This document shows positions 42,389 to 51,600 of a DNA stretch of 64,000 nucleotides, piece after piece. This DNA comes from UBA940 sp045613745. GTDB taxonomy: Bacteria > Bacteroidota > Bacteroidia > Bacteroidales > Rikenellaceae. Numbering within the stretch: the first letter of the stretch is position 1; every line of letters begins with the position of its first letter. The stretch lies in contig JAZLBP010000010.1 of the NCBI GenBank assembly GCA_045613745.1, positions 62,001 to 126,000 of the forward strand, in the 5' to 3' direction. The translations under genes and the position numbers were made by a program. The notes beneath the pieces were generated by a model. The model had not been told where the DNA came from and searched no databases. It was given only the letters and a program-made list of their open reading frames with translations.

Positions 42389-44176
42389 ATGAAAAATATA
42401 CGCAATTTCTGCATCATCGCCCATATCGACCACGGCAAGAGTACACTCGCCGACCGTATGATTGAAAAGACTAACACTCTGTCGGAAAGAGAGTTGCAAA
42501 GCCAAGTATTGGATGATATGGACCTCGAACGTGAGAAAGGTATCACCATCAAGAGCCACGCCATCCAGATGGAGTACATCAAGGACGGACAAAAATATGT
42601 CCTCAACCTGATTGACACTCCTGGACACGTTGACTTTTCGTATGAGGTGTCGCGTGCCATCGCTTCGTGCGAGGGTGCGTTGCTGGTTGTGGACGCCACA
42701 CAAGGTATTCAGGCACAAACCATCTCGAACCTCTACTTGGCGCTGGAAAATGACCTCGAAATCATCCCCGTGCTCAACAAAATCGACGTTGACTCGGCAA
42801 TGGTGGATGAGGTGAAGGACCAAATCGTCGATCTGATTGGCTGCAACCCCGACGACATTCTGCTGGCAAGTGGTAAGACAGGTCAAGGCGTTATGGAGGT
42901 GTTGGACGCTATCGTGGAGCGCATCCCCGCCCCCAAAGGCGACGAGGAGGCACCCCTGCAAGCGCTGATTTTCGACTCGGTGTTCAACTCTTTCCGCGGT
43001 ATCATCGCCTACTTCCGTGTGATGAACGGCACCCTGCGCAAAGGCGACAAGGTGAAGTTTGTCAACCTCGGAAACGAATACACAGCCGACGAAATCGGTG
43101 TGCTGAAACTCAAACTCAGCCCCCGCGACGAGGTGAAAGCTGGTGACGTAGGATACATCATTTCGGGTATCAAGAACTCGGCCGATGTGAAGGTGGGTGA
43201 CACCATCACACACGTTGCACGCCCCTGCGACGAGGGTATCGACGGTTTCGAGAACGTGAAGCCTATGCTCTTTGCAGGTGTCTATCCCGTTGACACAAGC
43301 GAGTATGAGGACCTGCGTGCATCTATCGAAAAGCTGCAACTCAACGACGCATCGCTCACCTTTGAGCCCGAGAGCTCGCTGGCGCTGGGATTCGGTTTCC
43401 GTTGCGGTTTCTTGGGTCTGCTTCACCTGGACATTATTCAGGAGCGTCTGTACCGCGAGTTCGATATGGACGTTATCACCACCGTACCCAACGTTTCGTA
43501 TCGCGTGACCACAACCAAAGGCGAGGTCAGCGAGGTACACAACCCCTCGGGACTGCCCGAGCCCACGCTCATTCAGAAGATTGAAGAGCCCTACATTATG
43601 GCTCAAATCATCACCAAGTCGGACTATCTGGGTAGCGTAATCAAGCTGTGTATCGACCGTCGTGGCACTCTTCTGAACCAGACATTCCTCACCCAAGATC
43701 GTGTGGAGGTGAACTTCGAGATGCCGTTGAGCGAGATTGTGTTTGACTTCTACGATAAGCTCAAAAGCCTCTCGCGTGGCTATGCGTCATTCGACTACCA
43801 CACAACAGGTTACAAGGATAGCAAACTCGCGAAACTCGATATTCTGCTCAATGGCGAGCCCGTGGATGCGCTCAGTTCGCTTATCTACTACGACCACGCC
43901 TACGACTTCGGTCGCCGTATGTGCGAGAAGCTCAAAGAGCTCATCCCGCGCCAACAGTTTGACGTAGCAATTCAGGCTGCCATCGGCTCGAAGATTATCG
44001 CTCGCGAGACCGTGAAGGCTGTGCGTAAGGACGTAACCGCCAAGTGTTATGGTGGTGACATCAGCCGTAAACGCAAACTGCTGGAGAAACAGAAGAAAGG
44101 TAAGAAACGTATGCGCCAAATCGGTAACGTAGAGGTGCCTCAACAAGCGTTCCTTGCCGTGCTTAAAATGGATTAA
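42389..44176 (+). CDS. lepA: Elongation factor 4
   Basis: Ribosomal GTPase that can back-translocate stalled ribosomes. 595 residues, full length. G1 AHIDHGKSTL, G3 DTPGHVDF, G4 NKID; a C-terminal LepA-specific domain ends with KKGKKRMRQIGNVEVPQQAF. It is monocistronic, with a terminator at 44225-44271. Confidence 0.97.
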   Translation: MKNIRNFCIIAHIDHGKSTLADRMIEKTNTLSERELQSQVLDDMDLEREKGITIKSHAIQMEYIKDGQKYVLNLIDTPGHVDFSYEVSRAIASCEGALLVVDATQGIQAQTISNLYLALENDLEIIPVLNKIDVDSAMVDEVKDQIVDLIGCNPDDILLASGKTGQGVMEVLDAIVERIPAPKGDEEAPLQALIFDSVFNSFRGIIAYFRVMNGTLRKGDKVKFVNLGNEYTADEIGVLKLKLSPRDEVKAGDVGYIISGIKNSADVKVGDTITHVARPCDEGIDGFENVKPMLFAGVYPVDTSEYEDLRASIEKLQLNDASLTFEPESSLALGFGFRCGFLGLLHLDIIQERLYREFDMDVITTVPNVSYRVTTTKGEVSEVHNPSGLPEPTLIQKIEEPYIMAQIITKSDYLGSVIKLCIDRRGTLLNQTFLTQDRVEVNFEMPLSEIVFDFYDKLKSLSRGYASFDYHTTGYKDSKLAKLDILLNGEPVDALSSLIYYDHAYDFGRRMCEKLKELIPRQQFDVAIQAAIGSKIIARETVKAVRKDVTAKCYGGDISRKRKLLEKQKKGKKRMRQIGNVEVPQQAFLAVLKMD

Positions 44177-44186
44177 TTCTACTGTA

Positions 44187-44222
44187 CTTTTGGACGCCCA
44201 AAAAGCGGGCGCAAACCGCCAG
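44187..44222 (+). repeat. Post-stop hairpin repeat, family B, copy B5 (lepA)
   Basis: CTTTTGG-acg-CCCAAAAAG (44187-44205), 11 bp after the lepA stop, followed by GCGGGCGCAAACCGCC. Shorter and more divergent than B2. Confidence 0.5.
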
Positions 44223-44224
44223 AT

Positions 44225-44271
44225 AAAAAGTCATCCCTACCTCGCTTGTGAGGTAGGGATGACTTTTTTAT
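44225..44271 (+). terminator. Terminator of lepA
   Basis: 19-bp stem AAAAAGTCATCCCTACCTC and its complement, with T run. Confidence 0.92.
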
Positions 44272-44331
44272 GAATATTTACCATTCTCATTCTGTTCTGC
44301 GACACCCAACAGCACAATAGAACTAAAAATA

Positions 44332-44455
44332 TAAAACGCGCATAACAAGAGGAAATTCAAGGCGCGCGAGCGTGAGAAACCGCAGCATACTTGGGCGTAT
44401 GTGAGGATTTTGAAGGCGAGCGCAACGCCGAAGTTGCCTTGTTAGGCGTGTTTTA
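44332..44455 (-). repeat. Stop-codon palindrome, family A, copy A5 (rlmH)
   Basis: The proximal arm TAAAACACGCCTAACAAG (44438-44455, minus strand) begins with the rlmH TAA stop and pairs, with two mismatches or wobbles, with 44332-44349. Core CCTCA-CATACGCCCAAGTATG-CTGCGG is identical to A3 except one base. Confidence 0.87.
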
Positions 44456-44926
44456 CTCGTGGTGGTATGGTTCGCCGCGGAGAATGGTAAACGCGCGATA
44501 AAGTTGCTCTGTAAAGATGGGACGGATGATTTGGTGCGAGAAGGTCATTCGGCTGAGCGAGAGTTTCTCGGCGGCGCGGGCGTAAACCTCCTTCGAAAAG
44601 CCATAGGGGCCACCCACGATGAACACCACGCGCTTGACACCGCTGTTCATACGCTTCTGCATCCACGAGGCAAACTCCAACGATGTGGGTTGCGCACCCT
44701 TGTCGTCAAGCAACACAACATAGTCGTCGCCCGAAAGCTGACGCAAAATCATCTCGCCCTCGGCACGTTTCTGCGCATCCTCGCTCATATTCTTGGAGTT
44801 ACGAATGTCGGGCAGCTCGGTCAGGGTAAACTTGATGTAGCGCGAAATACGACCTGCGTACATTCGCGTCAACTCGGCCACCTGCGCAGAGTCAGTTTTG
44901 CCTACGACAAGAAAATCGATGCTCAT
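44453..44926 (-). CDS. rlmH: 23S rRNA pseudouridine-1915 N3-methyltransferase
   Basis: SPOUT methyltransferase acting on helix 69 of 23S rRNA. 157 residues. VLLDDKGAQPTSLEFA and VFIVGGPYGFSKEV are the SAM-binding knot motifs, with FSHQIIRPIFTEQLYRAF near the C-terminus. It starts 3 bp after the upstream GH2-like gene, so they are probably co-transcribed. Its stop codon lies inside repeat A5. Confidence 0.95.
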   Translation of the reverse strand: MSIDFLVVGKTDSAQVAELTRMYAGRISRYIKFTLTELPDIRNSKNMSEDAQKRAEGEMILRQLSGDDYVVLLDDKGAQPTSLEFASWMQKRMNSGVKRVVFIVGGPYGFSKEVYARAAEKLSLSRMTFSHQIIRPIFTEQLYRAFTILRGEPYHHE

Positions 44927-44929
44927 AAT

Positions 44930-46303
44930 CTATTCCAATACTTCGGGATTAGGCAACACAAGGTCGTTGTTCCACTCGCCCTCGGCAAAGCGATAGACCG
45001 CGGGACGAAGGGTATCCAATTCGTGGAGCAGTTGATACGATTTGTAGAGGTTGTAGCCATTGCCACCGCCCGCTGCAAGACTCCACGCCACAACACACGA
45101 ATGGTTGCGGGTGCGACGTTGCATTGCGAGGGTGCGATAGAGCACCTCGTCGAGATAGTCGGGGTTGTTGAGCACAGTGCCGTTGTGACGAGCGCGGCTG
45201 CCACCCTTGGCGTCGGCATTAATCGCGGGGCAGTCGATGACATACATGCCCACTTTGTCACACGCACGATAGAACGCAATCTGCGCAGGCATCGAAAGAA
45301 CAATGGTGTTGTAACCCTTGCGTTTGAGTTGGCGCACCTGCTCCTCCATCGGAATATTGTAGTTGGGAGCAAACTCCACAGCACGCATCTCAACGGGCTC
45401 GTCGTTACGCATAAGCACGCCCGACGCATTGGCTGTACGAGCAGTGTAAGTAGTTGTACCCCAGCCTACTGACCAAGGCACATACTCCGTAATGCTGCCA
45501 TATTGTTTGATATACATTGTCAGCGCGTAGAGGTTGGGGTTCTCGGCGCTCCAAAGGTATTTGGCAGTCGAATAGATGATGTTGTGGAAACGTACGGTGT
45601 CGCGCTTGCCGGGAGCCATATCCAGCTCGCGCAGGTCGTAGGTTTTGAGTTTACCCTTGGGGTCGTAGATGTCGAAACCAACCGAGAGATGTTGGTCGGC
45701 ACGCGACGAGTTACGCACCACGATATGCAAATCCAAAAGGCCGTGATTGGCGGTCGAATCGGGCGAGGTTTTGAGGTCGAAATCCTCGATATAAACCTTG
45801 GGTTGCGACATAATGTGGCAGTTGCCGCCCATAGCAAGCAGACCACCCTTGTACATAGCCTCAATGGGTTGCACAGCACCCGCCTCGCAAGCCTCAATTC
45901 GGATACTGTTTTGGCCGTCGATAAGGAAGGGCGAGATGCACACCTCCGAAGGGGTATAGGCATCGGACGAACTACCCGCAAGGCGGTCATTTACAAAAAG
46001 TTGATAAGCACCCGCACCACCCTCGCTACGGAAGAATACATTGCGGTCACCATAGGCATAAGGAGCGTAAAATCGCACCGCACACACGCCGTTTTGATTG
46101 GCGTCGGCAGGAATGCTATTGAAGTATTGCGAATTGATGATTGCGCCAGCGGCAGCGTCCTCGCGGAGCTCATAGCTAAAAAACTCTGTGCGCGGAGGTT
46201 GAACCGAAGGGTTGGCCACCTGCTGCGCAGAAGCTCCGTTATGGGTCGCGGCCATAAACAAAAAGGCCGTCGAAAGTATCAAAATAAGTCTTGTATGCGA
46301 CAT
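44930..46303 (-). CDS. Secreted glycoside hydrolase family 2-like protein lacking catalytic residues
   Basis: 457 residues from MSHTRLILILSTAFLFMA with a signal peptide ending near ASAQ. After a jelly-roll (~40-150) and an Ig-like domain (~160-260) comes a partial TIM barrel beginning LMRNDEPVEMRAVEFAPNY. Active GH2 enzymes have S-L-G-N-E-S-G at the acid/base site; here VVAWSLAAGGGNGYN (from ~residue 404) lacks both Asn and Glu. The protein ends before the region that would carry the nucleophile. It looks like a binding or scaffold pseudoenzyme, not a broken gene, since the frame is intact. Confidence 0.75.
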   Translation of the reverse strand: MSHTRLILILSTAFLFMAATHNGASAQQVANPSVQPPRTEFFSYELREDAAAGAIINSQYFNSIPADANQNGVCAVRFYAPYAYGDRNVFFRSEGGAGAYQLFVNDRLAGSSSDAYTPSEVCISPFLIDGQNSIRIEACEAGAVQPIEAMYKGGLLAMGGNCHIMSQPKVYIEDFDLKTSPDSTANHGLLDLHIVVRNSSRADQHLSVGFDIYDPKGKLKTYDLRELDMAPGKRDTVRFHNIIYSTAKYLWSAENPNLYALTMYIKQYGSITEYVPWSVGWGTTTYTARTANASGVLMRNDEPVEMRAVEFAPNYNIPMEEQVRQLKRKGYNTIVLSMPAQIAFYRACDKVGMYVIDCPAINADAKGGSRARHNGTVLNNPDYLDEVLYRTLAMQRRTRNHSCVVAWSLAAGGGNGYNLYKSYQLLHELDTLRPAVYRFAEGEWNNDLVLPNPEVLE

Positions 46304-46320
46304 CTTGCTCGTATTTTGGG

Positions 46321-46328
46321 CAAATATA
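46321..46328 (-). promoter_or_regulatory. Promoter -7 box of the GH2-like gene and rlmH
   Basis: TATATTTG on the minus strand. It lies inside the open frame extending to 46363 and so supports the ATG at 46303. Confidence 0.55.
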
Positions 46329-46432
46329 CCGATAAAAAATGGGAGAAAGGTGATTTTTCTCAAAAAAAATTCGGATATTTGCGTTTTGTATTACCCCTTA
46401 GTGGCAAGAAAATTCTAAAAATTACAGATACT

Positions 46433-47830
46433 ATGCTCAATGCAGACAAAAGAAGAATCGCAGAGATACTCCGCTCCGAGGAGCGCAACTGCGATGTTAC
46501 CGTAAAAGGTTGGGTACGCACCAAACGTGGTAACAAAAACGTGGCGTTCATCGCCCTGAACGACGGCTCGTGCGTAAGTAACATTCAAGTGGTTGTGGAT
46601 GTAGCTCAATTTGACGAGGAGTTGCTCCGCCGCATCACCACAGGCGCTTGCCTGCGCGTGGATGGCACTCTGGTCGAGAGTATGGGTTCGGGACAACCCG
46701 TCGAGGTTCAAGCCAAAGCTATCGAAATCTATGGCACCGCTGACCCCGAGAGCTACCCCCTCCAAAAGAAAGGTCACTCGCTCGAATTCCTGCGAGAAAT
46801 CGCCTACCTGCGCCCCCGCACCAACACCTTTGGTGCAATCCTGCGCATCCGCCACAATATGGCTTACGCAATCCACAAATACTTCAACGATCGTGGTTTC
46901 TACTATATGCACACCCCCATCATCACCGCTTCGGACTGCGAGGGCGCGGGTGCAATGTTCCAAGTAACCACAATGGATATGAACAACCTGCCTCGTACCG
47001 AGGAGGGCGCTGTGGACTATTCGCAAGACTTCTTCGGCAAACCTTGCAGCATGACCGTATCGGGTCAGTTGGAGGGTGAGCTGGGCGCCTTGGCTCTGGG
47101 TCGCATCTACACCTTCGGCCCCACCTTCCGTGCCGAGAACTCCAACACTCCCCGCCACTTGGCAGAGTTCTGGATGATTGAGCCCGAGATGGCATTCTAT
47201 GAGCTGGAGGACGATATGGAACTGGCCGAGGATTTCCTCAAATATCTGATCCGCTATGCTCTGGACAACTGCGCCGAGGATCTCGAATTTATGAACAAGA
47301 TGTGGGACAACGGCCTTATCGAGCGTCTGAAATTCGTTGTTGACAACGATTTCGTTCGCCTGAACTACACCGAGGGTATCGAAATTCTCAAAGCAAGCGG
47401 TCGCAAATTTGAGTTCCCCTGCGAGTGGGGTTGCGACCTGCAAAGCGAGCACGAGCGCTACCTGGTGGAGGAGCACTTCAAGAAGCCCGTTATCCTTATC
47501 AACTATCCCAAGGAGATTAAGGCTTTCTATATGAAACAAAACGAAGACGGCAAGACCGTACGCGCAATGGACGTATTGTTCCCCAAAATCGGCGAGATTA
47601 TCGGCGGTTCGGAGCGTGAGGCCGACTACGAGAAACTCACCACTCGTGTTAAAGAGCTGGGTATGAGCGAGCGCGAGTTGTGGTGGTATCTCGACACCCG
47701 TCGTTGGGGTTCGGCTCCCCACAGCGGTTTTGGCTTGGGATTTGAGCGTTTGTTGCTCTTCGTTACCGGTATGGCCAACATCCGCGACGTGATTCCGTTC
47801 CCCCGTACTCCGGGCAACGCCGAATTCTAA
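46433..47830 (+). CDS. asnS: Asparagine--tRNA ligase
   Basis: Charges tRNA-Asn. 465 residues from MLNADKRRIAEILRSEE. An OB-fold anticodon domain (DVTVKGWVRTKRGNKNVAFI) is followed by a class II core: motif 2 TFRAENSNTPRHLAEFWMIE and motif 3 GFGLGFERLLLFVTGM. The same frame is open back to 45503, but those codons are antisense to the GH2-like gene and are not part of the enzyme. No consensus promoter, only a weak GATATTTG at 46371-46378. Confidence 0.96.
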   Translation: MLNADKRRIAEILRSEERNCDVTVKGWVRTKRGNKNVAFIALNDGSCVSNIQVVVDVAQFDEELLRRITTGACLRVDGTLVESMGSGQPVEVQAKAIEIYGTADPESYPLQKKGHSLEFLREIAYLRPRTNTFGAILRIRHNMAYAIHKYFNDRGFYYMHTPIITASDCEGAGAMFQVTTMDMNNLPRTEEGAVDYSQDFFGKPCSMTVSGQLEGELGALALGRIYTFGPTFRAENSNTPRHLAEFWMIEPEMAFYELEDDMELAEDFLKYLIRYALDNCAEDLEFMNKMWDNGLIERLKFVVDNDFVRLNYTEGIEILKASGRKFEFPCEWGCDLQSEHERYLVEEHFKKPVILINYPKEIKAFYMKQNEDGKTVRAMDVLFPKIGEIIGGSEREADYEKLTTRVKELGMSERELWWYLDTRRWGSAPHSGFGLGFERLLLFVTGMANIRDVIPFPRTPGNAEF

Positions 47831-47877
47831 TAAGCGGGGCGCTCCACAAGGGGCGTTTCGGACTACTACTATCAGCA

Positions 47878-47920
47878 AATTATTTGGGGGCAGCAATTCC
47901 ATATTGCACCCCCAATAATT
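47878..47920 (+). terminator. Strong hairpin between asnS and rpoN
   Basis: Stem AATTATTTGGGGG..GCAAT/ATTGC..CCCCCAATAATT without a T run, so either a terminator variant or an mRNA 3'-end structure. Confidence 0.5.
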
Positions 47921-48010
47921 ATAAATAAACCAACACCAGAAGCTTATTTGCGTGAAGACACTATAATTTTAATTAACATTACTTCGTTACTAAAACAAAA
48001 AGGTGTCATT

Positions 48011-49435
48011 ATGTCAAACATCGGTCAATTTCAGCAACAGCGTCTGTCGCAGAGTCTGTCGCCGCAGCAAATCCAAATGATAAAACTGCTGGAGCTGCCC
48101 GCCATTCAACTCGAACAGCGTGTCAAACAGGAAATCGAAGAGAACCCCGTATTGGAGGACGAGCCCGCAATCAACGACGAACGCGGTGAGGAGTGCGAGC
48201 CCAAGGAGATTTCGGTCGAGGAGTATCTCAAAGAGGACGACACGCCGCACTACAAGATGCGCACAAACAACTACTCGAAGGATGACCCGCAGCGAAGTGT
48301 GCCCATCACGGGAGGACGTTCGTTGCAGGAGTATCTGGTCGAGCAGTTGGGTTATCGTGACCTGACCGAACGCCAAAGTGTCATTGCCGAATACATCGTG
48401 GGCAGTCTGGATGAGGATGGTTACCTGCGCCGAGATATGCTGTCGCTGTCGGACGACTTGGCCTTCACACTGGGTATCGAGGCCTCGGAGGCGGAGTTGG
48501 AGGAGTTGCTGGCAGTGATTCAGGACTTGGAGCCCGCGGGCATTGGTGCGCGCAACCTGCAAGAGTGTCTGCGACTGCAACTCGACCAAGTGGAGATGAC
48601 GAGCAAGGCGCGCCGCTTGGCACGCAAGATTGTGACCAGCCACTTCGAGGACTTTTCGAAAAAACACTACGAAAAGCTACTCGCCCGTCTGGGTGTGGAT
48701 GAGGAGTTGTTCCGCGATGCTATTGGCGAAATCAAAAAGCTGTCGCCCAAGCCGGGCAACCTCTATCTTGATGCAGGCTCGGATACTATTCCTTATATTA
48801 TTCCCGACTTTGTATTGGACTACCGCGACGGAGAGTTTGAGTTGTCGCTCAGTTCGGCCTCTATTCCCGAAATCCGCGTAAACAAACGTTATGTCGAGAT
48901 GATTCGCCAAATGGCGGGTCAGGGAGGAAGTGCCGACCGCGAGGCGATGCAGTTTGTCAAAAACAAGTTGGACTCGGCCAAGTGGTTTATCTCGGCAATC
49001 AAACAGCGTCACGACACACTGCTGCGCACAATGACCGAGATGCTGGACTACCAACGTGAATACTTCAAGGATGGCGACAAGAGCAAACTGCGTCCGATGA
49101 TTCTCAAAGATATTGCCGACCGCACGGGGTTGGATGTTTCGACCATTTCGAGGGTTGTCAACAGCAAGTATGTACAGACCCACTTTGGAATTCTGTCGCT
49201 CAAACAGCTCTTCTCGGAGGCTATGCAGACCAACGACGGCACCGAGGTGTCGAGCTACGAAATCAAGCAGATTTTGGAGGAGTGCATCGATGCCGAGGAC
49301 AAGCGCAAACCCCTGACCGACGAGACACTGATGGAGATTCTCAACGACAAGGGCTATCACATCGCGCGACGCACCGTAGCTAAGTATCGCGAAATGCTCG
49401 GAATCCCCGTAGCACGACTTCGAAAACAGATTTAA
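48011..49435 (+). CDS. rpoN: RNA polymerase sigma-54 factor
   Basis: Sigma factor for -24/-12 promoters, needing AAA+ activators. 474 residues. The Gln/Leu-rich region I (QQRLSQSLSPQQIQMIKLLE) is at the N-terminus, an acidic linker follows, then the core-binding domain, and the RpoN box ARRTVAKYRE is ~20 residues from the end. The ATG at 48011 is preferred to 47948. It leads a run of closely spaced genes to yidD. Confidence 0.96.
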   Translation: MSNIGQFQQQRLSQSLSPQQIQMIKLLELPAIQLEQRVKQEIEENPVLEDEPAINDERGEECEPKEISVEEYLKEDDTPHYKMRTNNYSKDDPQRSVPITGGRSLQEYLVEQLGYRDLTERQSVIAEYIVGSLDEDGYLRRDMLSLSDDLAFTLGIEASEAELEELLAVIQDLEPAGIGARNLQECLRLQLDQVEMTSKARRLARKIVTSHFEDFSKKHYEKLLARLGVDEELFRDAIGEIKKLSPKPGNLYLDAGSDTIPYIIPDFVLDYRDGEFELSLSSASIPEIRVNKRYVEMIRQMAGQGGSADREAMQFVKNKLDSAKWFISAIKQRHDTLLRTMTEMLDYQREYFKDGDKSKLRPMILKDIADRTGLDVSTISRVVNSKYVQTHFGILSLKQLFSEAMQTNDGTEVSSYEIKQILEECIDAEDKRKPLTDETLMEILNDKGYHIARRTVAKYREMLGIPVARLRKQI

Positions 49436-49463
49436 CAAACCTTCTAAAAACCTATAAACTACT

Positions 49464-49943
49464 ATGGATAGCAAGAAAAAATACATTTGGAGAGCCGTAA
49501 AATACTTCATCCGTCTGATGTTGTTGTTTGTCGTACTGTTCGGCATTATGCTCGCTACGAACACCACCACTCTGTCGGCTGAAAACTTCTTTGCAGAGTT
49601 CTTCGGCTCGCAAAGGGGACAAATCTTCACCGCCATCGTACTGATTTGGTGTATATTCTACCCTCGCGTGGAGTTTGTGGCTATGCCCATCGGCATCCGT
49701 CTGACAGACCACAAAAGCAGCATCAACGAGGCTATGCAGTCGCTGGGTATGGCACTGGTCGAGGAGCGTGAGGATGCAATGGTGTTCCGCGCCACCAACA
49801 AATTGAGCCGCGCTTGGCAGATGTGGGAGGACGCTGTGGAGGTACGCACCTCGGCAAACGGCGGAATCGAGGTAGCAGGTTCGCGCAAGAACGTGTCGAA
49901 CGCGCTGTTCAAAATCAAACTCTATGCAGAGCGTGAAGCGTAG
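49464..49943 (+). CDS. Two-helix membrane protein of unknown function
   Basis: 159 residues. Helices at ~14-32 and ~52-70 with a short periplasmic loop, then a ~85-residue soluble C-terminal part. Not recognised. Its end overlaps the S41 peptidase gene by 20 bp, so translation is likely coupled and the two may act together at the membrane. Confidence 0.7.
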   Translation: MDSKKKYIWRAVKYFIRLMLLFVVLFGIMLATNTTTLSAENFFAEFFGSQRGQIFTAIVLIWCIFYPRVEFVAMPIGIRLTDHKSSINEAMQSLGMALVEEREDAMVFRATNKLSRAWQMWEDAVEVRTSANGGIEVAGSRKNVSNALFKIKLYAEREA

Positions 49944-51588
49944 AACACTCAAAATAGCTGCCATTGCGGCAGCAGCCACTCTGTGTGTGGGATTCACATC
50001 GGTTGCGGTACGCGACGCCCGCCTCGGACGAAACATCGAGGTGCTGGTGGGTATGTTCCGCGACCTGTCGCTATTTTATGTCGATGATGTGAACACCGAC
50101 AAACTGCTCAAAGATGCCGCCAAAGGTATGGCTGCGTCGCTTGACCCCTACACCGAACTCTACACCACCGAGGGTGTCGAGGAGTTGGAGATGATGACCA
50201 CAGGCAAGTATGGCGGTATCGGTTCGGTAATCCGTGCCGACAGCGACTATGTGCGCATTGCCGAGCCCTATCGTGGTTCGCCTGCCGACCGCGCAGGACT
50301 CCAAATCGGCGACAAAATCCTCAGCGTCGATGGCAAAGACTTGAAGGGCGCAACCACCCAAGAGGTGAGTTCGCGTCTGAAAGGCGAGCCCGGAACAACA
50401 CTCCGACTGACCGTACGTAAGTTCCGCACGGGTGAGGTACAAAAACTCACCATCCGTCGCGAGCGCATCGCAATCCCCGCCCTGCCCTACTATGGTATGC
50501 TGGGCGACTCGCTGGGTTACATCCACCACAACGACTTTACCGAGGGGTGTTCGGGTCAGATGCGCAAAGCCATCGAGGAACTTCGCAAGCAGGGAGCACG
50601 AGGCCTTATCCTCGACTACCGAGGCAACGGCGGAGGTATCGTTCAAGAGGCTATCAGCATACTCTCGATGTTCGTTCCGTCGGGCACCGAGGTGCTGGTT
50701 ATGAAGGGCAAGGTTGAGGAGGCTGGCAAGGTATTCCGCACAACCGAGGAGCCCATTGCACGCACACTGCCGCTGGTAGTGCTGGTGGATAATTACACAG
50801 CATCGGCAGCCGAGATTGTGGCAGGTGCCATTCAAGACCTCGACCGAGGAGTGGTAGTGGGTCAGCGCACCTTTGGTAAGGGCTTGGTACAATCCACCCG
50901 TCCGCTGGGCTACGACTCATTCCTGAAACTCACCACCGCAAAATACTACACTCCGAGCGGACGCTGCATCCAGTCGTTCGACTACTCGGACAAGGGTCGC
51001 AAGGGCGGCTCGCACATCCCCGACTCACTTATCAACGAATTTAGCACCGCCGCAGGACGCAAAGTGTATGATGGCGGAGGTATCACACCCGATGTGGTGC
51101 TGACACCCGAGTACATCAACAAGTTCCCGATGATGCTCTATGCCACAGGCATTTTGGACGACTATGCCGACCTCTACACTCTCAAAAATGGTGTGGAGGG
51201 TATTGATATTGACTCTTTTGCACTCACCGACGCCGACTACGACGACCTTGTTGCAATGGTTGGCAACCGCCCGCTGGACTATGAGTCCGAAACCCGCGCG
51301 GTAATCAAGGCTCTGCGCGAAGTCTCGACAGAGGAGGGTTACGCCGCTGAGATTACTACCGAGTTAGAGGCTTTGGAGCGTAAGGTGGCAAGCGACAACG
51401 AGACTCTGCTCCGTCGCCATCGCTCGCAAATCAGCGATATGATTGAGGAGTGCATCGTGTTGCGTGCGGCATACAGCGAGGGTGTGGCACGTCATAGTCT
51501 GCACAAGGACACCACTGTGGCCGAAGCTGCACGTCTGCTGTCGGACAGCGAGGCCTACGCCAAAATCCTGACCCCCCAAGCCGAATAA
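49924..51588 (+). CDS. S41-family C-terminal processing protease (CtpA-like)
   Basis: Periplasmic serine protease. 554 residues with an N-terminal signal anchor (residues ~10-28). A PDZ domain (~85-165, IAEPYRGSPADRAGLQIGDKI region) precedes the S41 core. The catalytic Ser is in YTASAAEIVAG and the Lys in GQRTFGKGLVQ. The C-terminal ~120 residues form a helical extension of unknown role. Confidence 0.92.
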   Translation: MQSVKRRTLKIAAIAAAATLCVGFTSVAVRDARLGRNIEVLVGMFRDLSLFYVDDVNTDKLLKDAAKGMAASLDPYTELYTTEGVEELEMMTTGKYGGIGSVIRADSDYVRIAEPYRGSPADRAGLQIGDKILSVDGKDLKGATTQEVSSRLKGEPGTTLRLTVRKFRTGEVQKLTIRRERIAIPALPYYGMLGDSLGYIHHNDFTEGCSGQMRKAIEELRKQGARGLILDYRGNGGGIVQEAISILSMFVPSGTEVLVMKGKVEEAGKVFRTTEEPIARTLPLVVLVDNYTASAAEIVAGAIQDLDRGVVVGQRTFGKGLVQSTRPLGYDSFLKLTTAKYYTPSGRCIQSFDYSDKGRKGGSHIPDSLINEFSTAAGRKVYDGGGITPDVVLTPEYINKFPMMLYATGILDDYADLYTLKNGVEGIDIDSFALTDADYDDLVAMVGNRPLDYESETRAVIKALREVSTEEGYAAEITTELEALERKVASDNETLLRRHRSQISDMIEECIVLRAAYSEGVARHSLHKDTTVAEAARLLSDSEAYAKILTPQAE

Positions 51589-51600
51589 AACTACCAGAAG

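Noticed and set aside
45503..46432. 310-codon in-frame extension of asnS
   Set aside because: These codons are antisense to the GH2-like gene, and AsnRS begins normally at 46433.
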